The position numbers and the translations under genes were made by a program. A stretch of DNA of 59,558 bases from Methyloterricola oryzae. Its GTDB lineage: Bacteria; Pseudomonadota; Gammaproteobacteria; Methylococcales; Methylococcaceae. The stretch is from assembly GCF_000934725.1 (NCBI RefSeq), contig NZ_JYNS01000020.1, positions 1-59,558 of the forward strand, written 5' to 3'. The notes below the pieces were generated by a model. The model worked only from the letters and a program-made list of their open reading frames with translations. It was not told where the DNA came from and searched no databases. Shown here one piece after another: positions 37,318 to 46,372 of this stretch; the first letter of the stretch is position 1; each line of letters opens with the position of its first letter.

Positions 37318-38088
37318 TCACTGCTCTTCCACTTTACGAGATTTCGCCCTGAATACGGACGACCAATCCTGAGCCAGATTCACGAAGTCGGAAGGCATCA
37401 ACACGATGGTGGTCGTGTTGTGCTCGGCACCCACCTCGGCGATCATCTGCATTCGGCGCAGTTCGAGCGCGATGGGATTCTCCGCGATTTGTCGGGCGCC
37501 CTCTGAGAGTTTCAATGAGGCTTCTTGTTCGGCTTCGGCCTTGATCAGCCGAGCCCGCTTCTCACGGACAGCTTCAGCTTCTCGTGCCATGGCCCGCTGC
37601 ATGGCTTCGGGTATCTCAACATCTTTCATTTCCACCATCTCTACCTTGATGCCCCAGTCTTCGGTCGTAGCATCGACGATAGCCTGGAGGGCTTGGTTGA
37701 TGGCATTGCGCTCCTTCAGCACTTCGTCCAGCAGATGTTGGCCAAAAATGTTGCGAAGGCTCGTCAGTGCGATTTGGTGAACGGCGAGGGAATAGTTCTC
37801 GACGGCGATGACGGCTTTTGAAACATCAGTAACTCGATACCACAGCACCGCGTCCACCTTGACGGTGACGCTGTCCTTGGTGATGGTTTCCTGGCGCTCG
37901 ACCGTCACGGTACGGGTTCTAATATCGAGCAGCTTCTGCCATTCAATCAGCGGAATGATCCAGTAAAGACCTGGACCTTTGATCATCCGAAATCGACCCA
38001 GCCTAAAAACAACGCCTCGTTCATATTCATTGGCGATCCGAAATCCGGCCAGAATAAACACGGCAACAATGACGCTGGTTGTGATCAT
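37318..38088 (-). CDS. Slipin/stomatin-family SPFH protein
   Basis: A 256-residue protein with one N-terminal membrane segment (residues 3-18), then an SPFH domain (YERGVVFRLGRF, GPGLYWIIPLIE, VERQETITKDSVTVKVDAV) and a C-terminal coiled coil (AMAREAEAVREKRARLIKAE). Slipins form membrane-bound oligomers and are usually paired with an NfeD-type protein; none is seen here. It is probably an inner-membrane scaffold. Confidence 0.93.
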   Translation of the reverse strand: MITTSVIVAVFILAGFRIANEYERGVVFRLGRFRMIKGPGLYWIIPLIEWQKLLDIRTRTVTVERQETITKDSVTVKVDAVLWYRVTDVSKAVIAVENYSLAVHQIALTSLRNIFGQHLLDEVLKERNAINQALQAIVDATTEDWGIKVEMVEMKDVEIPEAMQRAMAREAEAVREKRARLIKAEAEQEASLKLSEGARQIAENPIALELRRMQMIAEVGAEHNTTTIVLMPSDFVNLAQDWSSVFRAKSRKVEEQ

Positions 38089-38198
38089 GTGATTTTCCGA
38101 GGCGGAATTTGGATGAAGGTATCCCTTTACGGCGCTATTGGCAAAGCCCAGAACCTGGCTAATACCGATGTTTCGATTGCTTTAGGTTCAAACCAAAT

Positions 38199-38594
38199 TC
38201 ACCGGCTCGGCAACAAGACTTCCATCGACTTTCCACCATAACCAAATTGCCGGTCTCGCGCCTGGACGATGACGGTTCGAGTGTTCGCCGGAATTGATAC
38301 GCCATACAGATCCCGCGTGAAAGGTTGTTCGTTGGCGTGATCATGGACCAAGACTCTTTCCCCGAACACCTTGCCATCCGGAGCTGACACGCGAAAGGCA
38401 TCGGCATAATGCTTCACGGTGTCATAGGGAGAGGAGAGGGTGACATCGAAATCATAGATTCGGTCTCCGCTGAGGCGGACCTTGACGTTCAAAACATCCG
38501 GAAATTTCTGCGCCCCCGATTCATCGGCGATCGAGAGGCCCAGGAACAAAACGGATAATGTTAATAACAGCGAGGTGAGTCGTTTCATCTTCAA
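38199..38594 (-). CDS. Secreted hypothetical protein, beta-rich
   Basis: A 131-residue protein with a signal peptide (KRLTSLLLTLSVLFLGLSIA). The start may be the first or the second Met, two codons apart. The mature part is beta-rich and ends RQFGYGGKSMEVLLPSR. It is not recognised as a named family. It lies 110 bases upstream of the slipin gene on the same strand. Confidence 0.7.
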   Translation of the reverse strand: MKMKRLTSLLLTLSVLFLGLSIADESGAQKFPDVLNVKVRLSGDRIYDFDVTLSSPYDTVKHYADAFRVSAPDGKVFGERVLVHDHANEQPFTRDLYGVSIPANTRTVIVQARDRQFGYGGKSMEVLLPSR

Positions 38595-38697
38595 CTCCCG
38601 TCATTTTGCTGTGCCCGGCAGTTATTATCGGACAAGGGGCTGCGATTCTAGCGCTTTTGTTTGAACCTCTCGAAACTGACCATCGCGAGAATTGGGT

Positions 38698-39051
38698 TTA
38701 GCTTGGCTCAACTTCCATTCCTTGGAGCGTTCGTCCGGCTCTTACATAAAGCCCGACGAAGACCAAACCGCAGAAGATCGGAACCAGCACTGAAAGCATC
38801 AACAGCGAGATCATCAGCCCACTGATTTTGAGTGCTCGCGTTAGCCTGAAGACGGCATAAAGCTGGAAAGGGATGGTCATGAAAATCGCGGGCGGAAAGA
38901 ATCCGATCACCCAGGCGACCATTGCCCAAACCATGAGCCGCTGACCGGCAGTTATTTCGTGGCGGTTCAGGGAAACGGCCAATGATGCCGGTGACGGTTC
39001 GGCAGGCGCCTGCAGAACGGGTTGGGATGGTTGATCTTCAGAATTCATCAT
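38698..39051 (-). CDS. Small two-TM membrane protein
   Basis: A 117-residue protein: a Pro- and Ser-rich cytoplasmic N-terminus (1-30), a hydrophobic segment at about 38-66 containing VWAMVAWVIGFFPPAIFM, a short link, and a second at about 82-108. Its layout recalls DUF4870-like or TM2-like small membrane proteins, but no signature is decisive. Confidence 0.6.
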   Translation of the reverse strand: MMNSEDQPSQPVLQAPAEPSPASLAVSLNRHEITAGQRLMVWAMVAWVIGFFPPAIFMTIPFQLYAVFRLTRALKISGLMISLLMLSVLVPIFCGLVFVGLYVRAGRTLQGMEVEPS

Positions 39052-39105
39052 CGTGCCTCGCTGCCGTGATTACTTTAGTATTGAGCTTTAAAACGGGAAT
39101 AGCGA

Positions 39106-39511
39106 TGCTTACTGAAACCCCACGATTTTTGATCATCCGCCACCAGTAGCCGTTTCTCGACTGGCTGATGACGGCAGCCCCAATGAGCTGAAAGACCTGA
39201 CCCTGGCGCATCTTGAGGAAGAAGGTGATGCATTCTTGATTCCCGGCGACCCCAAAATCACTGATCACGCCCAGGCAGTCAAATGGGTCGAGAAGCGCTG
39301 GCAGGGATTCTTTGAGTATTTCTTGAACGGGTGGCTCACCGACGAGGCGCTCTGGCCGCAGAATCGATCCCTCAAGCTGTTTCGGCAATGGTTCCGGATT
39401 GAGTACCGGTCGATGGCCTGGGACATGGCGGCGGATCAACCCTTGGAGGTCGAAGATTGGGCCGACGAACACGAGGGCGAAGATTCAGAGAAACTTCCGC
39501 AGTTTCACTGA
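39106..39511 (+). pseudogene. Hypothetical protein gene with an apparent frameshift near its 5' end
   Basis: The second frame encodes a coherent acidic, Trp-rich protein from VSRLADDGSPNELKDL to the stop at 39511 (VKWVEKRWQGFFEYFLNGW in the middle) but has no good start. An ATG at 39106 with a CGGGA-like ribosome binding site gives MLTETPRFLIIRHQ and stops; shifting one base near 39148 joins the two. This suggests a single-base indel, or a sequencing error. The function is unknown. Confidence 0.5.
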
Positions 39512-39620
39512 GACTTTTCATTGATTTAGGGAAAATGAAGGATGTCGGCTCACACTACGAGTGACCGTTCGAAGACCTCATGGTCGTTTCCTGGTTCTGG
39601 TAACGTTGCCTTCACCAGAC

Positions 39621-39651
39621 AAAAAAATAGCCGCGCTTTTGAGGCGCGGCT
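39621..39651 (-). terminator. Rho-independent terminator for the DUF2076 gene
   Basis: On the minus strand an eight-pair stem AGCCGCGC/GCGCGGCT is followed by seven T residues, about 100 bases downstream of the DUF2076 stop. It may also act on the plus strand, where only a short T run follows. Confidence 0.8.
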
Positions 39652-39754
39652 CCTTTAACAGAACCTTAGGAGGGAGTATGGAACGTCAAAGGAAGAGGGG
39701 GGTCACTTGAATCAATTCCGCGTTCAATGACTAGGTTCAGGAAGATCGTTAGCG

Positions 39755-40393
39755 TCAAACCCAACTCGATTCGTCACTGTCATAGCTGAAATCATCGTTG
39801 GCCAGAAAGCTGTCATCGTCATTCTGCGCAAACTCGCTAGGAGATGAATCCCCGTAGTAATTATTGATGACCGTTTCCTCAGCCACCGGATTTCCCAGGC
39901 CATTGCTGCTCGATAACCAGCCGCCGCCGTTTTGATGATGCCCAAGCAGGTTCTCGATACCCTGAAACAGAAATGATCCCGCGACGACGCCCGCTGCCGT
40001 GGTGGCGATGTTGCCCAGGAAACTCGATGTGCCACTGGAAGGGGCAGGTGCCCAGCTGTTACCTGGCGCAGCGCGCGGAACCTGATAATTCGCGGTTCCG
40101 GGCACTGCATTTTGGCTAGGCGCGCTGTCGGGTCGAGCCGCCCAAGGGTTTTCGCTCAAGAATCCATCGCGGCTTCCGGCTCGGTCAGCCTGAAGCCTGG
40201 CAAGTTCTGCCTGAGAACGGTTCAAGGCCTGCTCCAGCAATAGCGCACGCTGCACCAGCAGATAGGCTGCATGCGGTTGCTTGGCCACGCTTTCGTTAAT
40301 CAGGCGCTCCGCATCGGCATCGAAGTTTGAGACCGGTACCGAGGCTAGCTGGGTCAGGAATCGATTGAGGATCTCTTGCTCTTGCGGTGGCAT
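39755..40393 (-). CDS. DUF2076 family protein
   Basis: A 212-residue protein. The N-terminal helical part (1-70: MPPQEQEILNRFLTQL, then AYLLVQRALLLEQALNRSQ) is typical of DUF2076. A Pro/Ala/Ser-rich linker follows, then a short hydrophobic Gly/Ala stretch (about 128-146, IATTAAGVVAGSFLFQG), and an acidic tail (SFLANDDFSYDSDESSW). It is probably peripheral to or inserted in the membrane. The function of the family is unknown. It is monocistronic with its own terminator. Confidence 0.88.
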   Translation of the reverse strand: MPPQEQEILNRFLTQLASVPVSNFDADAERLINESVAKQPHAAYLLVQRALLLEQALNRSQAELARLQADRAGSRDGFLSENPWAARPDSAPSQNAVPGTANYQVPRAAPGNSWAPAPSSGTSSFLGNIATTAAGVVAGSFLFQGIENLLGHHQNGGGWLSSSNGLGNPVAEETVINNYYGDSSPSEFAQNDDDSFLANDDFSYDSDESSWV

Positions 40394-41423
40394 TCAAATC
40401 TCCGATGGTCGTTCAGATGGGAATATCATGATCTGGAGAGCTTAAATCTAACTTAAGGGTTGGTTTAGGCCTGGAGTCAGCCAGCCACATCCCCTGAAAG
40501 CAAATTGGGGAGGGGATGTCGCCCGTACTCGGATTCAAGCCGCCCGGGCCCGAATCTCCGAGAAGTGTCAGTCCATGAGCAATTGGCCATTCTCCCAGAC
40601 TGACCGTCGTCAGCGACTATGGGACAGAATTGAGCGGTTGAGGAAAGGAGAGTTTGGTTTCATCGTATGTCGATGAGGACGAAAGATGAAAGCCAAGCCA
40701 ATGAAGCCGATAGTCACCAAGCCTGCCGCTGAGCAGATGGTTCGAGAGATCCTGCGTGAGACCCATTGACCATGAAAGGCAGGTAACAAAATGGAGCGGT
40801 CGGAGTCATCGGAAAGTCGAGTGAGCAACAGTCGGCCAATCCGGACTCTGGGGACATCCGCATTGCCGAACCCCCAGAAAAAACCACTTGATATACCTGG
40901 AAATTATACAGGCAAAAGTCAGTCTCCGGCGCCTGCGGCTTGGTCCGCCGTGATTCAAGAGATTTTGTTGAGAAGGTCATCGCCTGGCGAAAGTGGCCGT
41001 GATGTTGTCCTACTCGAAATAGTAAGTCGCTAATCAACAAGGATACCTAGCCTTTGTACATTGATATATAGATATATACAGATGGATCTAGGTTATTGAC
41101 AGGTTTCTTTGCCAAGTCCATCATCAATAAAACTTGGCGTGTAACCTAGGCTGCATCATCCATACCCGAGAAAGGTGCGGCATTCCGATGATACTGCTTC
41201 ATACGGAAGTGATCCCATCGACACCATCGTTGACGTAACCAACGCATTAGGACTGCCCCTGTGTCGACTGTTGAGGCAGCCACCTAGCCGGCGCGCACGC
41301 CATGGCTGCGACGACAATCGTCCATGGCTGCAGTTCAGACAGATGCGCATCGAGTACTTCCGCCTGGGGATGCAAGTACGCACAGCCAGATTTTGATCTG
41401 ACCACTTCGCAGAGGAGCGAACC
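40394..41423 (+). other. 1-kb intergenic region upstream of the novel cluster
   Basis: No convincing gene. A 27-codon ORF at 40686-40769 and an 80-codon ORF at 40791-41033 exist, but only weak start signals support them. The part from 41040 to 41160 is AT-rich and carries nested inverted repeats, described separately; this is the probable control region for the fourteen-gene cluster that follows. Confidence 0.45.
41088..41149. promoter_or_regulatory. Nested inverted repeats at the head of the novel cluster
   Basis: The outer arms are CTAGGTTA (41088-41095) and TAACCTAG (41142-41149); the inner arms are GCCAAGT (41111-41117) and ACTTGGC (41132-41138). A TTGACA hexamer at 41096-41101 lies between the left arms. 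An AT tract (TATATAGATATATA) precedes them. This could be an operator overlapping a promoter. Confidence 0.4.
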
Positions 41424-42239
41424 ATGCCAGATGACGACAAGCCGAAGTCCAAAGGCCCGCAATGGGCCGTTATGGGCGGGATCGCTCTCAATGTGGAATA
41501 CACGCGCAAATACGGGTTCGAGGCAACCGCTGCGGCGCGGGTCACCGCGAAGATCGTTGCCGTACCGCCCCCGATGGCGTTTCAGGAGGCGGTGTTGGCG
41601 GATGCGGCGGGACGGGCCAAGCGCGCCGCTCCAAAGCTGCCCAAGCCTACCCCACTGCCGGAGGTGCCGCAGCCGGACCTGTCGCCAAGGCCGCCCAAGC
41701 GTCATCATGACCCCAAGGATGGCGAGGACGAGCAAGTAGACGAAGATGACGATGACGATGACCGATTCTCCACGCTCGAGTTAATCATCGAGGATCACCC
41801 CAGCACGGAGTATTACTTTGATGACGGCGTGTTACCCCCATCTCGGGGAGTGACGTTGGACGATGGCACCCTCACCCACCGGGTATCGCGCCACTCCTCC
41901 TATTGCAGCATCACCTTCAGCGATGATGAAGGAAGCCGCCTTGAATTCCCGGTTATCCATGACGATGAAGAAGCATTCGCAGCCGGGGAATATGACGACG
42001 ACGCCGATCTTACGGCCGATGATGACTTTGACGACGACGAGTGGCCGGTGGTGACGTTCCTCATCGAAGACCAGCCCAACAGCCCCTACACCCTCGATGA
42101 CGGGATCAGCGAGCCCTCTTCGGGCGTGACGTCCGACGAGGGGTTGCTAGTGCACCCGGTGTCCCCGGATTCGACAGCCTGCACTATTCAATTCGGGGAT
42201 GAGTTTCTAATCCGGTTTCCGGTTTATACCCGCGCCTAG
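41424..42239 (+). CDS. Novel cluster gene 1: acidic protein with SxKYxY-type hairpin module and two DDG repeats
   Basis: A 271-residue, strongly acidic protein without a signal peptide. Residues about 18-55 (VEYTRKYGFEATAAARVTAK, then IVAVPPPMAF) match the C-terminal module of the paralogs in genes 6-8 and 14 downstream. After a Pro-rich linker and an Asp run come two repeats of about 60 residues: LIIEDHPSTEYYFDDG...GVTLDDGTL and FLIEDQPNSPYTLDDG...GVTSDEGLL, each ending in an F(P/R)FPV-like strand. The repeats look like small beta domains, perhaps Ca2+-binding. It is the first gene of the cluster and 21 bases upstream of the kinase-like gene. Confidence 0.7.
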   Translation: MPDDDKPKSKGPQWAVMGGIALNVEYTRKYGFEATAAARVTAKIVAVPPPMAFQEAVLADAAGRAKRAAPKLPKPTPLPEVPQPDLSPRPPKRHHDPKDGEDEQVDEDDDDDDRFSTLELIIEDHPSTEYYFDDGVLPPSRGVTLDDGTLTHRVSRHSSYCSITFSDDEGSRLEFPVIHDDEEAFAAGEYDDDADLTADDDFDDDEWPVVTFLIEDQPNSPYTLDDGISEPSSGVTSDEGLLVHPVSPDSTACTIQFGDEFLIRFPVYTRA

Positions 42240-42260
42240 ATCATAATTGAGGAAATTGCC

Positions 42261-44441
42261 ATGAAGGTAATCGCGTGGAAAACACCCATTCATGTGTCCA
42301 AGGTTTATCAATTTCAACTCAATTCTCCGGATCGTCCTGAGCCGATTGACTGGTACCAGATTCCTGGTGAGCATAAGATGCGGAAGTTTTTCGCCGACAA
42401 AAAGGATGATGTATTTACCTGGCATAAAGACATTGATGAAATAGACTTTGCGGGCTCCAAGAATGGAGGGGTAATTTTTATCAGAAAAAAAAGGGTGGTT
42501 CCTGGGGTCCCCAGAATTAGCTACGCCATCAAACTGGTTGAGGCCCCTGAGCGAGTATTATTCGCGGAATTCGTGCTGGGGCAGATTGCGAAAGCCAAGA
42601 TACCTAAGAGCTTGGTGGTAGAATTAGATTGGGACAGCCTTGGAAATGACCTGCCGGCGAAGCTGGAACAAAAGTATTGCGGAAAAAATAAGCCGTTTGA
42701 TAGAACGAGATTCTTTGCAGACTTGAACGGACTCGATGTGTCTGCAAGATTACTCCACTTTATTTTTTGTGATGGTTTGCTGAAACAAGAGACAAAAGAT
42801 GAACTTAGGCTTTATCAATACATAACCGACTTCAGAAATAAATTTACTTCGTCCCAAAGCAAACCAAGGTATCTGATTATTATGAAGTCCCTGAAAGCCA
42901 GGGATGAGGAATTCCTTCCCTTTGATTACGAGGTGAGGCCATTCGACAAGCCAGAAGTTAAAATAACGTATTCTTATCGCCTAGATAATGGCGAAGATTT
43001 AATCGACGTACTAAAGTCGGTGCGAGGCTCAGATAAAATTACCTTGGGCGGTGTAGACGTTGCCAATCACATTAGTACGGCGTTCCCAGACTACAGGGAA
43101 AACAAAAAACTCCTTAAAGCTATAAGTCAGGTTTTAATTTCAAAGCAAATACTTTCCAATGAGAAATTAATGAAAAAGGCTGGCCGAGTCCTGGCCGTAG
43201 ATACCGCTTTGGGCAATTCGGACCGATTTGAAGGAACCGAATTGGCAGCCAACATTGGCAATGTGTTTTTTTTCAAAAAGAAATATACAAACCGACTCGG
43301 CCTGAACAAAGACGATAACCCCGTTGGCGTCATCGATAATGATGCTTTTTTTCCTCTATTGAAGCGATTCGGAAATCTCGATAAATACCTCGCATTTCTA
43401 TTGGAAAATGGTTGGTCCGATATCGATGCAGCCAATGATCCAGAGAATTTGTCGGCCGCGGGCATTAAACTTTCCAATCTAAAATCCTTGTTTTCGCAAT
43501 TTGAAGAACATATCGCAATGGCGCTCGCGGTTGCACTAATGAGCCCTAGTCAACGTGAAAGTAAAATGGTACCGGAAATCTGGTCGGATGACGGGAAGCT
43601 TTTCGGGCATCCAGGAAAGTATAAGACATTTGAGAGTCCTTGGGTGCGTGCGAAAAGACAGGGATTGCAAGAAATAAAACATGTAACCCGGGATAATATT
43701 CTCGCATTGCTTTCCGATGACTGGAAACAAACTATCGCTTGGATGAGGGAAGGATTTGTTGAGGGAATAGCAGATTTGTTAAAGTTTTCAGAACTTAGGT
43801 ACAAATCTGTGTGGGCACATCTGGTAGGATTATATGGTATTAATGGCTGTCAATCGGACTTTAAGTCATTTTTAGTGCGTCTCGAATATATGCGGCATGT
43901 GGATTGCTCAGGAAAATCCTTTGGGTTTATAACTAAAAACGGCCCAGCAGATCATAACGCTGTTGTTTTGGAGCTCAAAAATCAGCTACAGAAACGGACA
44001 GTACCAATTCCTGCGCTGGTGGAAGCGCTCAGTTTCGGGGTCGACACGAATCTAATCGATGCACACGAAAGGGATTGGATTGAGCAAAGCTTCCTAGATA
44101 TCGATGCGAGTGATCAAACAAAGGTCTTAACGCGTTATTCCGCAGACCAAGTAAAAGACAAAAAACTCAAGAATAGAATAATGGCCATAAATCTGGCTTT
44201 GGCCATAAATTTCGCCAAACACATGGAAGCCTATGTTGATGTGGATGTCAGCGATCCACAAAGTCAGGCCACCAAGAAAAACGAAGATGTTACGAAAAGG
44301 TTTAACGTTAAAAAGTGTGATTTCACCAAGTCCAAATACCCAAAGGTAAAGACCGACCCTTATGATGCCCTAGGCGACGTGGTGGCTATGATTCCAGAGC
44401 CGCGTCGGAGCGATTTCAAGAAATTTATTATTTTAATATAG
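42261..44441 (+). CDS. Novel cluster gene 2: large protein with divergent HipA/PI3K-like kinase core
   Basis: A 726-residue soluble protein. A kinase-like core is visible: YAIKLVE with Lys91, an alpha-C-type glutamate Glu103 in FAEFVLGQIA, a catalytic loop DTALGNSDRF (Asp314, Asn319, Asp321), and a metal-binding IDND at 358-361. The GNxDR plus ID order resembles HipA, PI3/4-kinase and actin-fragmin-kinase types rather than Ser/Thr kinases of the standard kind. The C-terminal 300 residues are helical and unrecognised. The gene is visibly AT-richer than its neighbours, which suggests a separate origin. It has no signal peptide. Its role in the cluster could be to modify a component or act as a toxin-like effector. 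Confidence 0.65.
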   Translation: MKVIAWKTPIHVSKVYQFQLNSPDRPEPIDWYQIPGEHKMRKFFADKKDDVFTWHKDIDEIDFAGSKNGGVIFIRKKRVVPGVPRISYAIKLVEAPERVLFAEFVLGQIAKAKIPKSLVVELDWDSLGNDLPAKLEQKYCGKNKPFDRTRFFADLNGLDVSARLLHFIFCDGLLKQETKDELRLYQYITDFRNKFTSSQSKPRYLIIMKSLKARDEEFLPFDYEVRPFDKPEVKITYSYRLDNGEDLIDVLKSVRGSDKITLGGVDVANHISTAFPDYRENKKLLKAISQVLISKQILSNEKLMKKAGRVLAVDTALGNSDRFEGTELAANIGNVFFFKKKYTNRLGLNKDDNPVGVIDNDAFFPLLKRFGNLDKYLAFLLENGWSDIDAANDPENLSAAGIKLSNLKSLFSQFEEHIAMALAVALMSPSQRESKMVPEIWSDDGKLFGHPGKYKTFESPWVRAKRQGLQEIKHVTRDNILALLSDDWKQTIAWMREGFVEGIADLLKFSELRYKSVWAHLVGLYGINGCQSDFKSFLVRLEYMRHVDCSGKSFGFITKNGPADHNAVVLELKNQLQKRTVPIPALVEALSFGVDTNLIDAHERDWIEQSFLDIDASDQTKVLTRYSADQVKDKKLKNRIMAINLALAINFAKHMEAYVDVDVSDPQSQATKKNEDVTKRFNVKKCDFTKSKYPKVKTDPYDALGDVVAMIPEPRRSDFKKFIILI

Positions 44442-44513
44442 TCGCTGATTTGAACAGATAATTATCTAGCACCTAAGAACATTCTCAAGGGCCCTAACAT
44501 AATCACGGCCGAA

Positions 44514-45632
44514 ATGTTTGATCTCTCCGAAGACGGGTACCGCATTGTCATCCACTCCATCGGCACCGCCGGTGCCCGCATGGTTGGCGTCCTGAAAAAG
44601 GTGCTGCCCTACGCGGAGAGCAAATTGGCCGCCCTGCTGTTTCAGGCCCCGGCCGAGATCATGGCTGGCCTGACGCTTGAGCAGGCCGATGAGATCAACG
44701 CACTGCTCCGTTCAACCGGGCTCGACAGCCAGGTGATGGGCGCCGATGAGCCGTTTACGCCGGGCGACGGCAGCCACGAAGTCGCCCTGGCCATCATGGA
44801 TGCGAGCCAGATGACCCTGGTGGCGCAGGTGGTGATGGACGTGCTGGGTGTCAGCCTGGACCAGGCGCGGACGTTGCTGTGCGCCTCGCCTACGGTGCTG
44901 GTGGGCAAGGTCTCGGCCAATACCGTCGATGCCTTGCGGCGGCGCTTCGCGCCGCTCGGCGTGGAACTGGACGTGTCGCGACCGGCAGAGGCGCGGTACG
45001 ATGTGTTCCTGGGGGCGTGCGACGCGCGGGGCCGAGAGCGGGTCATACAGTTGTTACGCGATCTTCGGGTGCCGACCTTGCCCGATGCCGGAGATGGCCA
45101 GGAGCAGCCCGTGCTTGCGGTGGGGCTCTCGAAAGCGGAAGCGGACGCGCTTTGGGACCCGCTGCGCCGCACTGATGTGCCGCTGCGCCTGGTGAACCGC
45201 GACTTCGAGCGCTTCGACGTACGGCTGGAGGAGGCTGACGCGACCCCGGCGTTGGCGGATTTCCTGGTTAGCGAGGTTGGCATGCCCGCGGCCGTGGTAC
45301 CCAAGGTGCTCGCCAGGCTGCCCATCGTGATCGCGCAGAACGTGCCATACGAGCGGATGGCCCAGCTCTTGGCAGGTGTTGCGGCGGTCGGCGGGCGGGC
45401 ATCAGGCCACCTGCTGGCGTTCCAGACCTTCGGCCTCGTCGTGACCAAGGCGGGGCAAGTCACGGCGGCCGCGCAGCTTTTGCAGGCCCTCGGCCGGGTC
45501 AGCCCGGAGGAGGCTCTCGCGGCCCTGCCACCCGCCAGCAAGCCGGTGGGCACGATGACCGATCCACAGGTCCGCTGGCTGCAGCATGAATTGAAGCGCG
45601 CTGGCGCCGAGAGCCGGGTGGTGCTGCGCTGA
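44514..45632 (+). CDS. Novel cluster gene 3: four L7/L12-CTD-like repeats
   Basis: A 372-residue protein made of about four repeats of 70-90 residues starting near 10, 88, 162 and 228. Each follows the pattern of the ribosomal L7/L12 C-terminal domain: a V-rich strand, a helix with a V..VL core, a helix with QAR.LL..AP, a V...VS strand-turn, then AL...L...G. The second repeat (VLGVSLDQARTLLCASPTVL) is the clearest. It has no L7/L12 N-terminal dimerisation part, so it is not the ribosomal protein; the fold may serve protein-protein contacts. The GC content is high, unlike the preceding gene. Confidence 0.65.
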   Translation: MFDLSEDGYRIVIHSIGTAGARMVGVLKKVLPYAESKLAALLFQAPAEIMAGLTLEQADEINALLRSTGLDSQVMGADEPFTPGDGSHEVALAIMDASQMTLVAQVVMDVLGVSLDQARTLLCASPTVLVGKVSANTVDALRRRFAPLGVELDVSRPAEARYDVFLGACDARGRERVIQLLRDLRVPTLPDAGDGQEQPVLAVGLSKAEADALWDPLRRTDVPLRLVNRDFERFDVRLEEADATPALADFLVSEVGMPAAVVPKVLARLPIVIAQNVPYERMAQLLAGVAAVGGRASGHLLAFQTFGLVVTKAGQVTAAAQLLQALGRVSPEEALAALPPASKPVGTMTDPQVRWLQHELKRAGAESRVVLR

Positions 45633-45806
45633 ACAACTGCGTATCGGGGAGGCGGACGCGCCAAGCGAATCTTGCGCGCCGCTGGCATGTCATCCGGTCC
45701 GGGATACAACCCGAAAGCGGCGTGCTGCCGCGGCTGACGACATGTGATATTAGGGCCAACTACCTTTTCGGCCTTGTGCGATTGCCTAACTGAGCGAGGA
45801 GAATCC

Positions 45807-46358
45807 ATGAACTTTGATGCAAAAGTGATCGGCCAGGCTCTCGACGACGTGCCGCTCGGCGAACTGGTGGGGAATCTCGGCATCGCCATTGCCGAGGCCC
45901 AGCAGCGGCTCGACGACGTGGCTATCGCCGCGACCCTCAAGCTGGCCAACGAGAAGACCACGATGTTTGACGCCGATGGCAACCCGGTCACGCGTTCCTT
46001 GCTCGAACTCGGATTTGCCCCGACCTTTTACCAATTCACCGAGGCGACCATCGAAGTCTCTTTCATTGCCAGCATGCGAGTCTCCGAGGCCTTGAAGATT
46101 GGGTTTGGGTTCGACGTCTCCGGGCAGATCGGCAACGCCTCGGACGGCGAGAGGGCCATCGGCGATGTCGCGGCGAGACGGAGCGCATTGAAAGAGGACG
46201 TGGCCGAAAAACAGAAGGCGCTGGATGCCGAGGAGAAGGACATTCTCACCGACTTGAAGAAGATGCGCGACGATCAGCCCAAAGAGCGCGAAAAGCTCAA
46301 CGACCTGATCGGGGTGCTGACGCGGAAAATCGGTGATGACCAACGAGATCCAGTGTAA
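45807..46358 (+). CDS. Novel cluster gene 4: AEAQ/ELGF-family protein with coiled-coil tail
   Basis: 183 residues from the ATG at 45807, chosen for its GCGAGGAG ribosome binding site and because the family module begins there. Module 1 is at 10-40 (DVPLGELVGNLGIAIAEAQ) and module 2 at 65-86 (LLELGFAPTFYQFTEATIEV). The C-terminal 60 residues are a charged coiled coil (EKQKALDAEEKDILTDLKKM). Module 3, the VPVPPP hairpin, is absent, so this may be a shortened or adaptor paralog. No signal peptide. Confidence 0.75.
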   Translation: MNFDAKVIGQALDDVPLGELVGNLGIAIAEAQQRLDDVAIAATLKLANEKTTMFDADGNPVTRSLLELGFAPTFYQFTEATIEVSFIASMRVSEALKIGFGFDVSGQIGNASDGERAIGDVAARRSALKEDVAEKQKALDAEEKDILTDLKKMRDDQPKEREKLNDLIGVLTRKIGDDQRDPV

Positions 46359-46372
46359 GAGGTGTCTGAGTC

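Noticed and set aside
42261-44441. Calling gene 2 a HipA toxin
   Set aside because: Kinase-type residues are present, but the HipA N-terminal domain, its Ser autophosphorylation loop and a HipB partner are not visible.
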